Source: Crotophaga sulcirostris (lineage: Eukaryota; Chordata; Aves; Cuculiformes; Crotophagidae). Taken from it: a stretch of 64,000 bases of DNA. The translations under genes and the position numbers were made by a program. The notes beneath the pieces were generated by a model. The model was given only the letters and a program-made list of their open reading frames with translations. It searched no databases and was not told the DNA's origin. The stretch's first letter is position 1. Every line of letters begins with the position of its first letter. The DNA is taken from the NCBI GenBank assembly GCA_013397455.1, contig VYZB01000016.1, positions 1,143,622 to 1,207,621 on the forward strand, written 5' to 3'. Below are positions 48,787 through 62,100 of the stretch, one piece after another.

Positions 48787-51700
48787 CCATGACGTCAAAT
48801 TCTTGAACACTAACTTCCTGGACTATGCACTTTCTTAAAAGACACTCTTCAAGGTATCTAGTAAATACCACTTTTGCAGTCAATGGGGAAGGCAGCTCAT
48901 TCAGACTTTTCCAGGGTAAAGTTTTTTTAAAAAAAACCAAATAAAACAAAAAAGGGGAAACACCAAATAAGTGCAATCTTTCTTCATTTTCAAGGAAAAA
49001 TTATGAATCACCCAAGGATAATAATTAATTTCAAGTTTCAGACCCCTCCACTTCCACAGGGCATTTCAAGTTTGATCTCAAATTTTTCTCCCTTCTCATA
49101 GCAATCCCCTTTCTGACACTCTATATTCTGAAAAGCAATTGCCATGGTTGTGAGAAAGGAAGGTTTAAAGCTCTATGCTTTACTAAAAATTGTCTTTCTA
49201 AAATTGCACAGGTACTTCCATTTAACCCTTTTGATAAAAGTGAATTTTATGATTCTGTTTTAGTCAGATATCAATCCAAGCCATCTCTACCCTTACAGAT
49301 GTGAAAAAGAGATGGTATTCATGAGACAAATTCACATTTGAGTGTTGCAGTTTGAGGAAGTGGCAGCAAGCTCAGAATACAGCTAAAGATACCAGAAGAG
49401 AAAGAAGAGCAAAGGTCACAGACTTTGATTACACTTATAAGGAAGCTGATACCTATAACTTGGGTTTTGGAATTTGTGTTTGCTTTAGCGTGAGATAAAG
49501 CTTTTTAAAGTCACATGAAGCACAAAAGTTTGCCACTGACTCTGTGTGAAAGGGGAACCAAAAGAAGAAACTATTCTGACTGTAGACATTATACATTTTA
49601 TGCAGAAATTTGTTTCCACATTTTTCTATATATTTTCTAAGATTAAAAAAATGAAATTGTGATTTAGAGTAGATCCAGTGAAGGAAAGGAAAAAGGATAT
49701 TAATTCCTTACAACTGGATGACAGAAGAATTTCAGCCCAAGTATTATAAACTCTATAAAAGCAGATGTATATCTGGGATTTCCATTATTTTCAGCCAGTG
49801 TTTCATAAGAACAAGTCATGTGTTTTGACTCCATCCAGCCTGACTCATAACAAAGCACAACAATATTTCCTCAGTACATATCCAGTACTTGTGCTTTTCA
49901 TGTAATTCCCTTGAAAATGGGAAACCCCTCAACAAAAATAACTATGGAATTGGAAACTAGAGAGTTTAGGGGGAATGGAAATGTATGGTACTCATAAAAA
50001 TTTGATTGTAATCTGTTTGATTTAGGCACAAAAACATAGCTTAATCTTTAGACCCATGGGTCTGATGATAACTAGTCTTTTTAGCATTCCAGAAAAAGAG
50101 CATTTCACTTTTTGGCAAGGAACTCATAAGTACAAACAACATAACATTACTAAAAAGGAGAACTAGAGAAGAAAATCAGTGAAATTGCTTTTGAATAAAG
50201 TCATGCAGAGCTGTGTATGCGTCTGTAGTGGTAGGATTTGTTCTATTAGTTAAACAGGAAAAGATGCAAATAACACAAGTTTATCTTGTTACATTGAAAA
50301 ATACCTGGTAGCAGCTGTTCATTAATATGGAATAGAAAGCAAGATTATTCCAACTGCCTACATCTTACTGGGTTTTTCTGTTGGGAGTGGCTGAGAGTAT
50401 GTTACTCTTGTTAATACCACTGTGCATAAAAAAATGCATGGATGGAAGTAGTAAAGTAAACCATTAAATGAATCCAGTGTTTCTTGTGTTGTTGTTATAC
50501 CACTTAAGAACTTGAGGATGGAGCCTGATGCTGCTGTTGACTCAGTGTAAGGTGCTCTGTTGACCTTCTTTAGAATTCTACCCATCTTGAATTTTTAAAA
50601 TAATTTCTGTTGGTGCTCATTCATAATTCCTGTGTTCATAAACAGAAAACAAATCCTTGTTTTACTACAGAGCTACAGTAAAAATATAAATGGACCTGTT
50701 AGATAGTGTGGTGATCAGCATTGTAGAAAAGACACTGTATCTGTAAACCAATTAGATATAATTAAAAAATGCGGAATATAACATAGAAAAGCTTCCGCTT
50801 TCTTTAGTGATGATGTCCAGATTCTCTTTTGCAGCAGCTGTGACTGAACAGCTCAGGTTTAACTACCTGGGTGTACTGCATAAAGCAAGCCACTAGTCTT
50901 ACCCTGACTTTCATGTGGGGCTTGAGGCAGTGGTTTCTTATTACAAAACCAGTAGGCTGTCTAGAATTGTCTTAGAGGAAAGACCTTAATTAACACACAC
51001 CATTAAATACTGGCTGTTTAGGACTTGTTTTCTTTCAGTGGAAACTCTGTGGACAGAATATCCTAATCCCGGATGCGTAATATGAAGTCCAGCTGGGGAC
51101 TACTGTCTTGTTAGCCCTCCTATCTGAACTATTCATATATTCATTCCTGGGATTTCAATCAAAATGAATCACTTAAAGTCCAGTTGTTTAAACTAACCCA
51201 GCTCATTCTGAAGAAAGCTGCTTAGGGATTAAAGAAGCTGAGCTAACAGATCGCTAATCTGAGAAAAGGCTTGAGCAGGGACTTTGTCAACTGGTTCAAA
51301 CAATGCCATAATTCCATTTGTTCCTTTATAAATATCTAAGAATTTAGATATTCTGCAGTAATATGCAGTACTGTGGAGCAAATACCATTGCTTGGTTGCA
51401 ACCTCAGAGGGGCAATTCTTGGGATGAATATAACATGTATCGGTTCAGACCTGTTTGATTATGGAGTGCATTAAACAAAATTCTGGAATCAGTTTCCTTG
51501 TTTGTCGTGCTGGGCCAGTAGCTCTAGCAAGTTTGATTATCTTGTTTCCATTGCTCCCAACGTTAACTCTGAAAGAACAGTTATTGCACAGGCACTGTCC
51601 ATAACGTGGCCTGTAAGAGTTGTCTGCTATTTATATGATCATTCCAAAATAACCATGTCTATTTAGATATACTGTACTACTTAATACCGACAATAAAAAT

Positions 51701-52048
51701 TGTTGATGCCAATCACAATAAGGTAAATTACTCTTGTCACTAACGGGAATTAGAACGCTCAGAACCATAAGGTTATTTCTATTTTGGCATTTTGTTAGTG
51801 AAGCAGGAATCTCACTTCAGCCACCCAATGAAAAAATGTTAAGTCTATAAGCAGAGATACTTTCTGTTCTATTTTCTGTCTATTATTTAAAAAGTTTGAA
51901 TAAACTGGACGAACACATCACCAATAATGATCTCAAGGCTAAGAACAACTTTTACATAGGAAAATGCAGAGAACATCTATCTTCATTGAGAGATTTGTAA
52001 TGGTTCATGTTGGTCAGCGATGACTGTGGAATGAATATTTTGCCATGT

Positions 52049-52142
52049 TCACAGTATCACAGTATCACAGTACTACAAGGTTGGAAAGGACCTCTGAGAT
52101 CATTGAGTCCAACCTATAACCCAACACTAACACCAACTCATG
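52049..52142 (-). mobile_element. Short CR1 3' tail (minus strand) with octamer repeats
   Basis: CACAGTATCACAGTATCACAG is followed by GTTGGAAAGGACCTCTGAG, ATCATTGAGTCCAACC and TATAACCCAACACTAACACC. Read on the minus strand this gives the same 3' end as the copy at 22545 (GTGTTAGTGTTGG, then TTGGACT-GATGATCTCAGAGG), so both belong to one subfamily. Here the tail keeps its ATACTGTG units. Confidence 0.88.
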
Positions 52143-55100
52143 TTCTTGTATGTAGACAGACATAACTAGATAAATGACTATTTCAGCGTCGCTAAACAAT
52201 GTATTATGGTTAGTTATTTGTCATATTGATTGATTAATTGCCACTAATATTAAATTTCCTATCCACCTGACATTTATAAGCCCTACTCATCATATCAACT
52301 TCTCTTTTGAGAATTTCCTGTCAGTACAAGACAAATATAATCCCCAGCAATTACACAAATCAGGTTTTTCACACTCTTTCTCCTTTCCCTCCTTACCAAG
52401 GACAGAAATTCAACAATGTCACAGGTATTTTTGGCTATAAATGCTAATTGTGGGTTTTGAAACATGAAATGTGTAACTCAATTCTTTTTTATTTGTATAC
52501 TTACAATACTCACAAATACATGCACATTTTTACCCATTCAGAAGAAATTTAGATCTAAAAATTAAGTATACTAGAAATATACTAAATGTTAGTAATTGCA
52601 CTTTTTTATAGAATCCTGGACAAATTACATCTTCTTCCTGCTCCTCAGCATATTGGCAGAATTATTGCCTAAAAGAGATATGAGAAAATGGTGTTGCTTC
52701 TCTTGAGAAACAGTGGTTTTCATCCATTTTGATGGTCATGAATTCTGATAACTGAACAATCAGAAGAACATTTTATACTAAAATACATAGCCTTGACTCC
52801 CATGGTCCTGACTTTGGGCAGCTAGAATTGACTCTTTCCTTATTTTTATTGGTAAAACATAAATAGTGAGCTTAGTGAGCTGAATTAGATTTCTGAGGGA
52901 TGGACACAGATTAGATTTATGAGGGAGAGAATAGGGCTGTGTATTTGGGTATCAGGGAGGACAGTGAAGGAATGAGATCACCTCTTTCACTGTCAGTGTG
53001 TTGCTGGAGTGACTTAATTTTTATGACATCGTCTTGAAGAATATGATGTGTACAGTGTAGTATCTGAGTCAGCATTGGTTTCAGTAATTCCATCAACCAC
53101 TGTGACTGAACTAACAATAGTAAAAATAGGCCTCACTTGCCTTTCTTCTGACTAAGTGCAAGTCCATGCCAGAGCTGGAATTGAACGTATTCTGTAAAGC
53201 CGGTGCCCTAGTGTGTCAGTTCTAAATTATACAGTCTAACTAGTTCCTGTTCTTGCCTTGCAATTGTGTTTATCTAAAATTAAAATATTGTATAACAGCT
53301 TAAAGTCAATAAAAATACTGACTCAGGACCATACACCCAAAGTATACAATTTACTTTGCAGTGACAAGAGGTTATGACATTTAGTTCATAGGCAGCATTT
53401 CACATGTCTCTATTTACTATTCACATGTATATAGTCAGATCAAATATTACACACTGTCATGGGTGAAATGCTTTATACAATAATATATAGTTTCTATGTA
53501 CTGGAAATTTTATGTCCATATACACATATACGTGTGTGTATATATGTGTACAGAGAAATCCCATTCTGCTGTACGTTATGTTCCATAAAAGCAGGTCTCT
53601 TTTTTAAGGCTTTTGCCTCTGTTTCTTTCACAGGAAGTCTATTCCAAGTCTTGAATGCTCTATAGGTCAGAACTTTTTCTTCTGCAAGAAGAAAGCCTAA
53701 AATAATAATGACTAATTTTATTCTCTTTTTTTACCCTCTGATGTTCTTTCTTATCTTGAAGAATTATTTTTTGTTCTTGATGTTTGTCCCTCCTCAGGAT
53801 TATAAGGATATGCTCAGCTTTCAGAAATCAGTCATATATCCTTACTGTTTCTGTTACCAGATTAAAAAATATAAGGTCTTCAAACCTTCTCATGTGAAAC
53901 ACAAATTTCATATTCTTGTAATCTGAGTAGTCCTCTGGATTTGTTTTAGTTCTTTGAACATGCAGTCAGAACCATTCCAGGAATGTTGAATGGAATCTAT
54001 TCCTAATAAAAGTGTATTTGCTGATATTTGCTAGGACTCCTTTCGCCTTTTTTGCACCTGCAACATGTGACAGTTTACTATCATATTCTACAATCATAAT
54101 AAAGTCTTCCTTTTTTGGGCATTTCCAACTTACCAGCTTCCATTTAACACTTGCTGTGTTATAATACTGAATGAAAATGAACTCTTCTCTTCTCCAGTAT
54201 ACAAGATTGTTGAGAAGTTTATGGAAACTGTTTTACAGTTTCCAAACAGCTGTGTTTAGAGGTTGTGAAACAGACTAATGGAGAGTTACAGAAGTTGCTG
54301 CGATAGACCGTATGTTCTGGTATGCTGATCTGGCATTGTGCCTTGTGCTTCTAAAGTAGTCAAAGGATTGATTGGACTGTAGCTGTTAAATGTAACTTAA
54401 TCAACTGTACCTACTTCTTAGAAAGAGTTTTTGCTGCTGGGAATTTATATGCCTATGGTTTGATAACAGCTCTGGCATGGCAAAGCCCGGAACCACCCAG
54501 GGAATTTCCATGTTCAGTGTAATGTATTCTATAGAGGCTTCACCCTGATATAGAAAATTCAGTCAGTTATGCCTTCTTCTCTTTTCACTGTTTATGGTTT
54601 TAAGAAATAATAATAAAACAAATTAAAAATCTAAATAAATAGTGGTTACTTCACTGTGAAGTTACAATGAATTTTCCAGAAGTTATTTTGTTTCCTGTCC
54701 TCAGAACAACTCTCTCCCGGTTGTTTGGCTAAAGAACGTCTGCCAGACTTATCCCTGCTTGCAATCACCCCTTCTTCTGTACTACTATGTATTTTTGTAA
54801 TCATTTATAACGTTGCAAGCATGTAAAAAAGCAAAGTCAAAATAACACCAACTTCTTGAATGAGATATGATCCAATATAATAGTGCCAGACATTTTGCAA
54901 AAAATAAAAAGAAAGAAAGGCAGACAAATATTTTCCACCATACTTTGTAATGTATTCGATCTGCATTCCTTTCCTCAACAGAACATGTCTCTTTCTGCAC
55001 TGCAGGTGTAGGATTACTGAAGCAGTATTCTGTCACATAATTCAATATCTAGTAAATCATGACAGCCTTTAAGCATGAACCAAAAGAGTAAACAAGAACT

Positions 55101-56862
55101 TTATTAGAAAAATGAATTGAGGTGAAGAGATCAAATTACTTTTCTTGAAATACTGACATTTTCAAAATATTATTAATTGCTATTTACCGTACTTCCCAGA
55201 GAGCACACAACTTGGTAACTCTCACTCAGCCATCAGAGATGCATTAGCGATGCAAGAGGGAAGCGAAAGGACAACTGACCTTCACCAATTAAGAGCTGAT
55301 GTCTTTTCTTTAGAAAGTGCTTAACAGAAGAAATAGTCCACTGTGAACATAAGCTGGCTAACGTCAAATCAGCATCCAGCTTACATAAGAGACTTTTCTT
55401 TTGATAGATTAAATACTTCACTGCTCTCCCTCTCAATTTCAAAAATAGCATCTTATTGTGTATACATTTTACACAGTTAATAACTGCAGGAGATAAAAGA
55501 CAATGAGAATCAGATCTGTTATATTCTTTGTGTCTTTAATGATTTAATAGGAATCCCTAGCATTGGGTTAATAATATTTTTCAGATGTTTGAAATTACAT
55601 CAAAGGAAGCATTTGGATTTGCTGACATTTCAGGAATTGGGAAGACTATCTAGATCTTTTTTTTTCCCTCTGTGCTTTCTGAAGTAACTGGCAAACCCAT
55701 TTAATAATTCTTGACATGTTGAAAAGTTTTGCAAGTTCAGAGAAAAATATCATTTGAAAATAAATATTGATTCTGACCATATTGTCCTTAGCAACAGGAA
55801 GGAGAGAAAACCTGTGTAAGTGTGCTATTAGAAGTATTGCAAACCCAGCTGTAATGATATTGAATTGTTGTGTTATTGTTCTTTTATATTTTACTTCATT
55901 TTAGATTACTGCAATTGTACAAAAACTCAAAAAAATTCAACTACATCTTCCTTAAGAACAGTTAAAAATAATTTTAAACACACGTGTCCGCTGCAGTTCT
56001 ACAGATTTCCTGAATCCACCTTCTGCAAGGGCTTTTCTTCTCACTATATCCAGCTGTCTTTCCATAAATGGCACTACCTTTTGGGGATAGCATCAATGTA
56101 ACTGTTGGGAGTAAGCTGAAAGGATGCTAGAAAGTTATTATATTTTCTTCCCTTATCAGCTAATGTCTGAAACTCATTTAGAGAAAATGTAAAGGGTTTA
56201 CAATAGGGTTATTCTCCACCCTCCCCTGGTAAATGTTCAGGGAGTCAGGAACCACTTTGATCAACAAAAGGGTGGAGAGACAGATGCTGGCCAATGTAGG
56301 CTGCAAGACTTGTTTATATTCTGATCAACACCTCCAAAGGAATGAAAGCAATCCCAAAAATCCATAATACCTTAATCACAAATTTGCAGTAGGTCATGCC
56401 ACTAGTCTTAATTAGGTTAATTTATGTTGAGTTCTCCTGGAGGCTGGGTCATCTAGATGCTCACATGAAAGTCAGCTAGAACATCTCCGTTACCTGTTGG
56501 AAATTGGTGTTTTCTGTTCTTTCCCTTATCAGATGGTGCCAATGTTATCTTTATCCAATGCTGTCAAGTTTCTGAAGGACTAATATTTCATTTCTTTATA
56601 AAAATCTCTCTCATCATTACTAGTCATAAGTAATACCTTTATGTTACCTCTTTTATAGATTGTCACTGAAGTCTTTTATTCTGTCATTAAATTCTCTCTT
56701 GTTAGGTGCTTGTAAGGTAGCTGTTAACCTGTTAAATCAATGTGGACTGACTAGCCTCTGTAAGAGAGCAAATTTCACTGAGTTCGCTAATTGTGGCCTC
56801 GGAAATGCATAAAATAACCTTAAGAAGCTCCATATTCTTAGGAGAAATCCCTGATATAGAAA
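52143..56862. other. Intergenic, nothing recognised
   Basis: The sequence is AT-rich with a TA/TG tract near 53.5 kb. I found no coding exon, RNA gene or repeat family. Confidence 0.55.
53520..53550 (+). repeat. Imperfect TA/TG/CA alternating repeat
   Basis: ATACACATATACGTGTGTGT is followed by ATATATGTG. It is an alternating purine-pyrimidine tract, partly self-complementary. Confidence 0.8.
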
Positions 56863-57543
56863 TATAGAACCACAGAATCATGAAATGGTTTGGGTTGGAA
56901 GAGGCCATGAAGGTCATCTAGTCCAACCTCCCCTGCAGTAAGCAGGGACATCTTCAACTAGATGAGGTTGCTCAGAGCTCTGTCCAACCTAACCTTGAGT
57001 ATTTCCAGGGATGGGGCATCGACCACGTCTCTGAGCAACCTGTTCCGGTGTTTCACCACCCTCAGTGAAAAAAATTTCTTTCTAATATCTAGTCTAAACT
57101 TCCCCTCTTTTAGTTTAAAACCATTACCCCTTGTCCTGTTGCTACAGACCCAGATAAAATGTTTTTCCCCATCTTTCTTATAAGCTCCCTTTAAGTATTG
57201 AAAAGCCGCAATACGGTGTCCTTGGAATTTTCTCTTTTCCAAGTTGAACAACCCCAACTCTCTCAGCCTCTCTTCATAGGGGAGGTGTTCCAGCACTCTG
57301 ATCATCTTCATGGCCCTCCTCTGGACCCGTTTCAGCAGTTCCATATCCTTCCTATGTTGGGGATTCCAAAACTGGACACCGTACTCCAGGTTGGGTCTCA
57401 CGAGAGTGGAGTAGAGGGGGAGAATCACCTCCCTCGACCTGCTGCTGTACTTCTTTTGAAGCCCAGGGTGCGGTTGGCCTTCTGGGCTGCAAGGGCACAT
57501 TGCTGGCTCCTGTTCGTCTTCTCATCCATCAGAACTGCCTCCA
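56863..57543 (-). mobile_element. CR1 LINE, about 680-bp 3' fragment (minus strand)
   Basis: ACCACAGAATCATGAAATGG, TTTGGGTTGGAAGAGGCC and GTCATCTAGTCCAACCTCC mark the CR1 3' end. The element continues through the ORF2 tail to CATTGCTGGCTCCTGTTCG and ends near 57543. The leading 'ggtttgggttggaagaggcc' tail differs from the tails of the other copies. It is 5'-truncated. Confidence 0.93.
56958..57500 (-). pseudogene. CR1 ORF2 C-terminal remnant (180 codons open)
   Basis: The translation includes SRSREVILPLYSTLVRPNLE, YGVQFWNPQHRKDMELLKRV, RRAMKMIRVLEHLPYEERLR, LGLFNLEKRKFQGHRIAAFQ and FRLDIRKKFFSLRVVKHRN, in the order typical of CR1. Neither the RT nor the endonuclease is present. One uninterrupted frame through the whole segment suggests a fairly recent insertion. 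Confidence 0.9.
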
Positions 57544-59040
57544 ATAGAAATTATCCTAAGTTATGAATGGGTGAAAAATCATAAATTGGGAATTGTCTGT
57601 GTAAATCAAATTGTTATTAAAAGGTTTTAAAGTATATATGCTAATAGAGGAAAAGAAAATGTTTAATTAAGTTGTTTATCATTTGATGTTTGGAAGCCAT
57701 TCTTCAGGAACTGTTTTTAATTAGTTGTAACATTAGTAACCAGAGGTGAGAAGCTGTAAGTTTGGCTGTTGAGCCAGCAAAAATTCAAAGGACGCATTCA
57801 GGCAAAACTGAACGTGCTTTGCGCAACACCATGTTACTCTCAGAGAGAGAGCCTGCAAAGCCTGGGAAAAAAAAAGAATACAACAGATACAATGCTTATT
57901 GATTAAGTTGTAAATACTGTTATGAACCTTAAAGATATCATTCTTTAACTTCCGTCAGACAATTTATTAACTACTATAAGATGCAAAATTAATAGTCTTC
58001 ATTGTGGTCCCATTTAACTGGCATCTAAATCATGAAAGAGAATATATGTTGCACTGTTTTGAGAAATTAAGGACACACAGTAAATGGATGTTAGTGGTCC
58101 ACTGCAGTATCTATTCTAGTCTTCAACTGTTCTGTAGTATCTATCTATAATGATATCCTTAGTGTCATTTCAGATCCAGGTTCAGGGTGTTCTTACTGCT
58201 GTTTCCATATTTGTTCAATGAATGACATCTGCTAGGAAAGCGAGAAGGAAAGACCTCCTAATTTTAGCAGATTTAGTAGCAGAGTGTAAATTATTGATTT
58301 CTGCTTTAATTTTTTGAAGACTGCTTTAAAAATTGCTTCACCATTCTTGGACAGCAGCTTATCTCTAACAATAAGTACTTAGCAATCAACAGATACTTAA
58401 AAAAGTAAATTATTGGTTTCTGCTTTAAAATGCCATAATTATTTAGTAAAGTATTCAGGTACACAAATCTTTACATTTTCATATATGTATTTAGACATAA
58501 ACCCTTGGGTTCTGTTCTTAATAAATTAACAACTCTGGTATTTTTATTCCTCAGACAGCATGACCCTGAAAAGTTTGCATCACTTTAAAAATGAAGTGTA
58601 ATTTGTACCATGAATAGCGCTTCTGCTTTATAAATTCCCTTCTTAATAATGCATGTCACTGCCTGGAGTTTCTACACGAAGAACACATTTCATTGAAGTT
58701 TATCTCCTTGAACAAAACGCAACCGTGCGTGGCATCCTTCCATCCCTATGAAAGGGAGCCATCTCGTGGTGCAATTTGTACTCTCCTGAGAAACAACAAT
58801 GCTTTTGCAACAATAAAATGAGAAATGGATGGGGAGAGATACTTGTTTCAAATATAATGCAATCATGTATAATTGAAATTTGTAAGAAATTCCAATATCA
58901 TCTTTAAACAATTTCAGCCAAAATCTAATAATGTATGGGCTTATTCCAGCCTAATACACCTCCACTTAAATAGAGGATAACATTACAAAAGAAATTGTTC
59001 CTTTTTTTTTTTCCCGTGTTGTTTGTTTTTTTTTTTAGTA
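57544..59040. other. Intergenic, nothing recognised
   Basis: This is AT-rich sequence between two CR1 pieces and ends in T-rich blocks. Confidence 0.55.
59002..59036 (+). repeat. T-rich low-complexity block
   Basis: Two T11 runs flank CCCGTGTTGTTTG, directly before the CR1 fragment at 59041. Confidence 0.85.
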
Positions 59041-59156
59041 TTGCGAGGGAAAGTGAAAAGTCCTGTACCTGGGGAGCAATAACCCTATGCACCAATATAT
59101 GCTCAGGACCAACCATCTGGAAAGCAAGCGTGCAGAAAAGGACCTGAGAGTCCTGT
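59041..59156 (+). mobile_element. Internal CR1 fragment
   Basis: GTGAAAAGTCCTGTACCTGG, GGAGCAATAACCCTATGCACC, a GGACCAACCATCTGGAAAGC block and AAAAGGACCTGAGAGTCCTG follow the order of the CR1 ORF2 'CKVLHLGRNNPMHQYRLGADQLESSSAEKDLGVL' region. Neither the upstream RT box nor the 3' tail is attached, so it is an isolated piece. Confidence 0.8.
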
Positions 59157-62100
59157 GAGTCATCCAGGTTTTTAAATTCACATGCTTGTGTTTTATTCAG
59201 AAAAAAATATTCTCAGATTCTGCTAGTGTATAGAGGGTAGGATACTAGAAATAAAACCAATTGCATGGACCACATGGAATTAAATCTTTATTTCATTTTT
59301 AATGTAACTATTAACTGCATATGCAAACATGAGGGTATTCACTATGTTTTTCCAGAATTCTGTGTTGAAATGGTTGTACAGCTTCTGCAATATAATTACA
59401 TATTTATCTCTTTAAGATCTGTCACTTCTTTTTTTCTATGACTCTCAGGTCACATTACCTCACTGTTACTTTCTTGTTTAATTGCTTGTCACACACCTGG
59501 TACGATATAATTGCAGTTTTCATGCTCTGGGAACTGTGCACCTCAGCATGAAAACATTTGCTGCAGTAGCTTCCTAACATTGTTGCTTGTGGACAGATGT
59601 GAACAAGGCCAGAGGTAGCAGTTATGCTTTGTTCTTGGGAAGACAAGACGGTATAGACCTGCTCAAGCAACAGCTGTGATAATTAACAGGCACCTAATCA
59701 CACAGTTCTGAGGGCTTTAGGAGGGCACACTCAGGATTTCTGCTCAGTTCCACTGGTGCTCGTTACATTTGGCTGTTCTTTTAAGAAATTTCCATTTCAT
59801 AAGGGTACAAGCCATGTGTTGCTGAACTGAATTATTAGCAGCAGTTAATGGAAATACTTCATTTGCAATTATGGCAAAGTTCTTGTATTTGTATCCCATC
59901 AATTGGAAAAGCAAATTGAAAGAAGAGAGCTAATATTGCTTTTTGTCATATGGGAACATCTGCACTGAGGCTGCTTAAAATTTCTAGCCTAAATGACATC
60001 ACACTGACATTTGGCAGTTACTGATATAAGCATTCTGTATGCTCTTCATAAGCATATTAACACCGCTGTAATCAGATTAGCAGAACTCATGCTGCTCTCA
60101 AAGGACCTTCTATTTGCTAACTTCAGATTTTTTTGAAACCATTTTTCTATCAAAGAGTACTTAGGAGGGCCCACAGATCTATGAAGTTTTCGTGAGGCTG
60201 TTTTGCTGCAAGTGAAATTATTTGCATTTTAGATAATACGAACAAGCAGGACTATTTTGGAGTGACTGTACTTATTTCAACAGGCATTTATGAGGAGGAC
60301 TTCCCCTGAGTTTTCAGAATTTTTTTTTTCCAGGACTGGAGCCATGCTGACTGTCCTCTGGAGAGACTTTTTTCTGTTTACTCACTGTAAATATAGCCTT
60401 CGAAGAATAAACTCGTAATTCAGTGCCTGTCATCTTCCATCACACTCTTTGAAAACTCCTCTTCAGATATTTCATTCATGAGATTGAAGTATTTTGAAGC
60501 TTAATCTGAATAATAAAACAATCGAAGGCTTTCTATTCCTTCTCTCCCAAGTTTTCACTCCTGAAATATTTAATGGTAATGTACCTTAACTACTGCTGAA
60601 GATTTCATCCTTCTTTCCAATGGTGCTGATAGTCCGTCCTGCAACTTCAAACCCATTGCCTATAATAACATAAAAATAATTGCATAGTTTCTGAAAAATT
60701 TAAGTTTATTATTTTTGAACAAAATATCTACAATGACATGGATGACACCATAAATTTCACATTTTTTCTGTAAAGAATGTCAGTTTAAGTTCAATATGAT
60801 ACTGTAATACAATAAAAAGGAATTTAATCAAATCCATGCACAACACATTTACAGAGTTTTACCAAAAAGGAACTACTTTGAGTTGAAATTGCCATCAGAC
60901 AGAATTCACAGGAGAATATTCTGAGAACTCACAGACAATTTATTAACACACTATAATATTAATTTTTTTCTTTTTTTCTTGCCGTAGCCTTTAAAAAGCT
61001 GGGATCACTAACACATAAAATATTGTATATTATGTTCAACCTTTAGGTCAAAAGCTTATGGCACAATTTCTTTTTATACAGCTCACAGTTACACATTCAT
61101 GGAAAGTCAGTACCTACTTTAGTCCATTTCATCTGTTAACATCACTCTGCCATACATTAAAATACAAACATAAGACAATGTTTCTTGCATATTACACAAA
61201 GATGAAAGTGAGTAAGTGCAGTAATATTAAAGAATGTCAAGAAAACAGGATGAGCCAACATTTTCTGGCATTTAACCCACTGTTTCTAGCAATATAAACT
61301 GCTTCCACAAGCCTTCCAAACTGATAGTATTTCAGTAACTACTGTAGGTGTTTTGTGTTGCCTGAAGGCACCTTTTCCATAACCGCTCCAAACTGGAATA
61401 CCCATTTTATTATTAACAAGTACCAGACTTTTTGATTTATAGTGTTCTTCTTAGTTGTCCCAAAAAGGAAAAAAACTGTGAAGATCTGATATTGTTTTCA
61501 TACAAATAGCCATATGATTGTACAGTAAGGTGTGGATAAAGTTATTTTGCTACCTCACAGGGGTACTGTAAGAATTACTAGCTCATTCAGCAGTTTCACA
61601 GTTTAAGGCCAAATTCCGCTCTGTTGGATTATTTTAATTCCTATGATAGCTCAAATGAGAGCAGAAGTTGCACATAGTGTATACCTCTCTTTTGCAACCA
61701 ACCATCTCAGCTTGGGCTGGGAATTGTATAAATAAATTAATTTCCATCTAATATAAAATTATTGCTAAAAATAATGCTTTTTTAAAGGAAGACTTTTAAT
61801 CTTTCCCTACTGTTAAAAATATAAGGTTTTGTATAATTTATTATATAATATTTTTATCTACATTATCAACCTACAGTTCTGTAAGGGGTTATAGTATAAA
61901 GTGGAAGAAATACCTTGCTCCTTAAATTTAAAGTGCACATCTAAATCACCTATATTTAAGACTTTCTAGAGATCAAAGAGATTCATCTCATACATCACAA
62001 AGGATTCTTTATAAAGCAGCCTATTGGAACAAACTTTAATAAAGAGAATCCAAAGACGACCAGTAAATGATTGAGCTGAAAACATAATGAAATGCCATAT

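Larger units (their letters stand above)
43681..52048. other. Intergenic, nothing recognised beyond one possible CR1 tail
   Basis: This is long AT-rich sequence with homopolymer runs. Its only candidate repeat is at 47010-47075. Open frames are short and look random. Confidence 0.55.
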
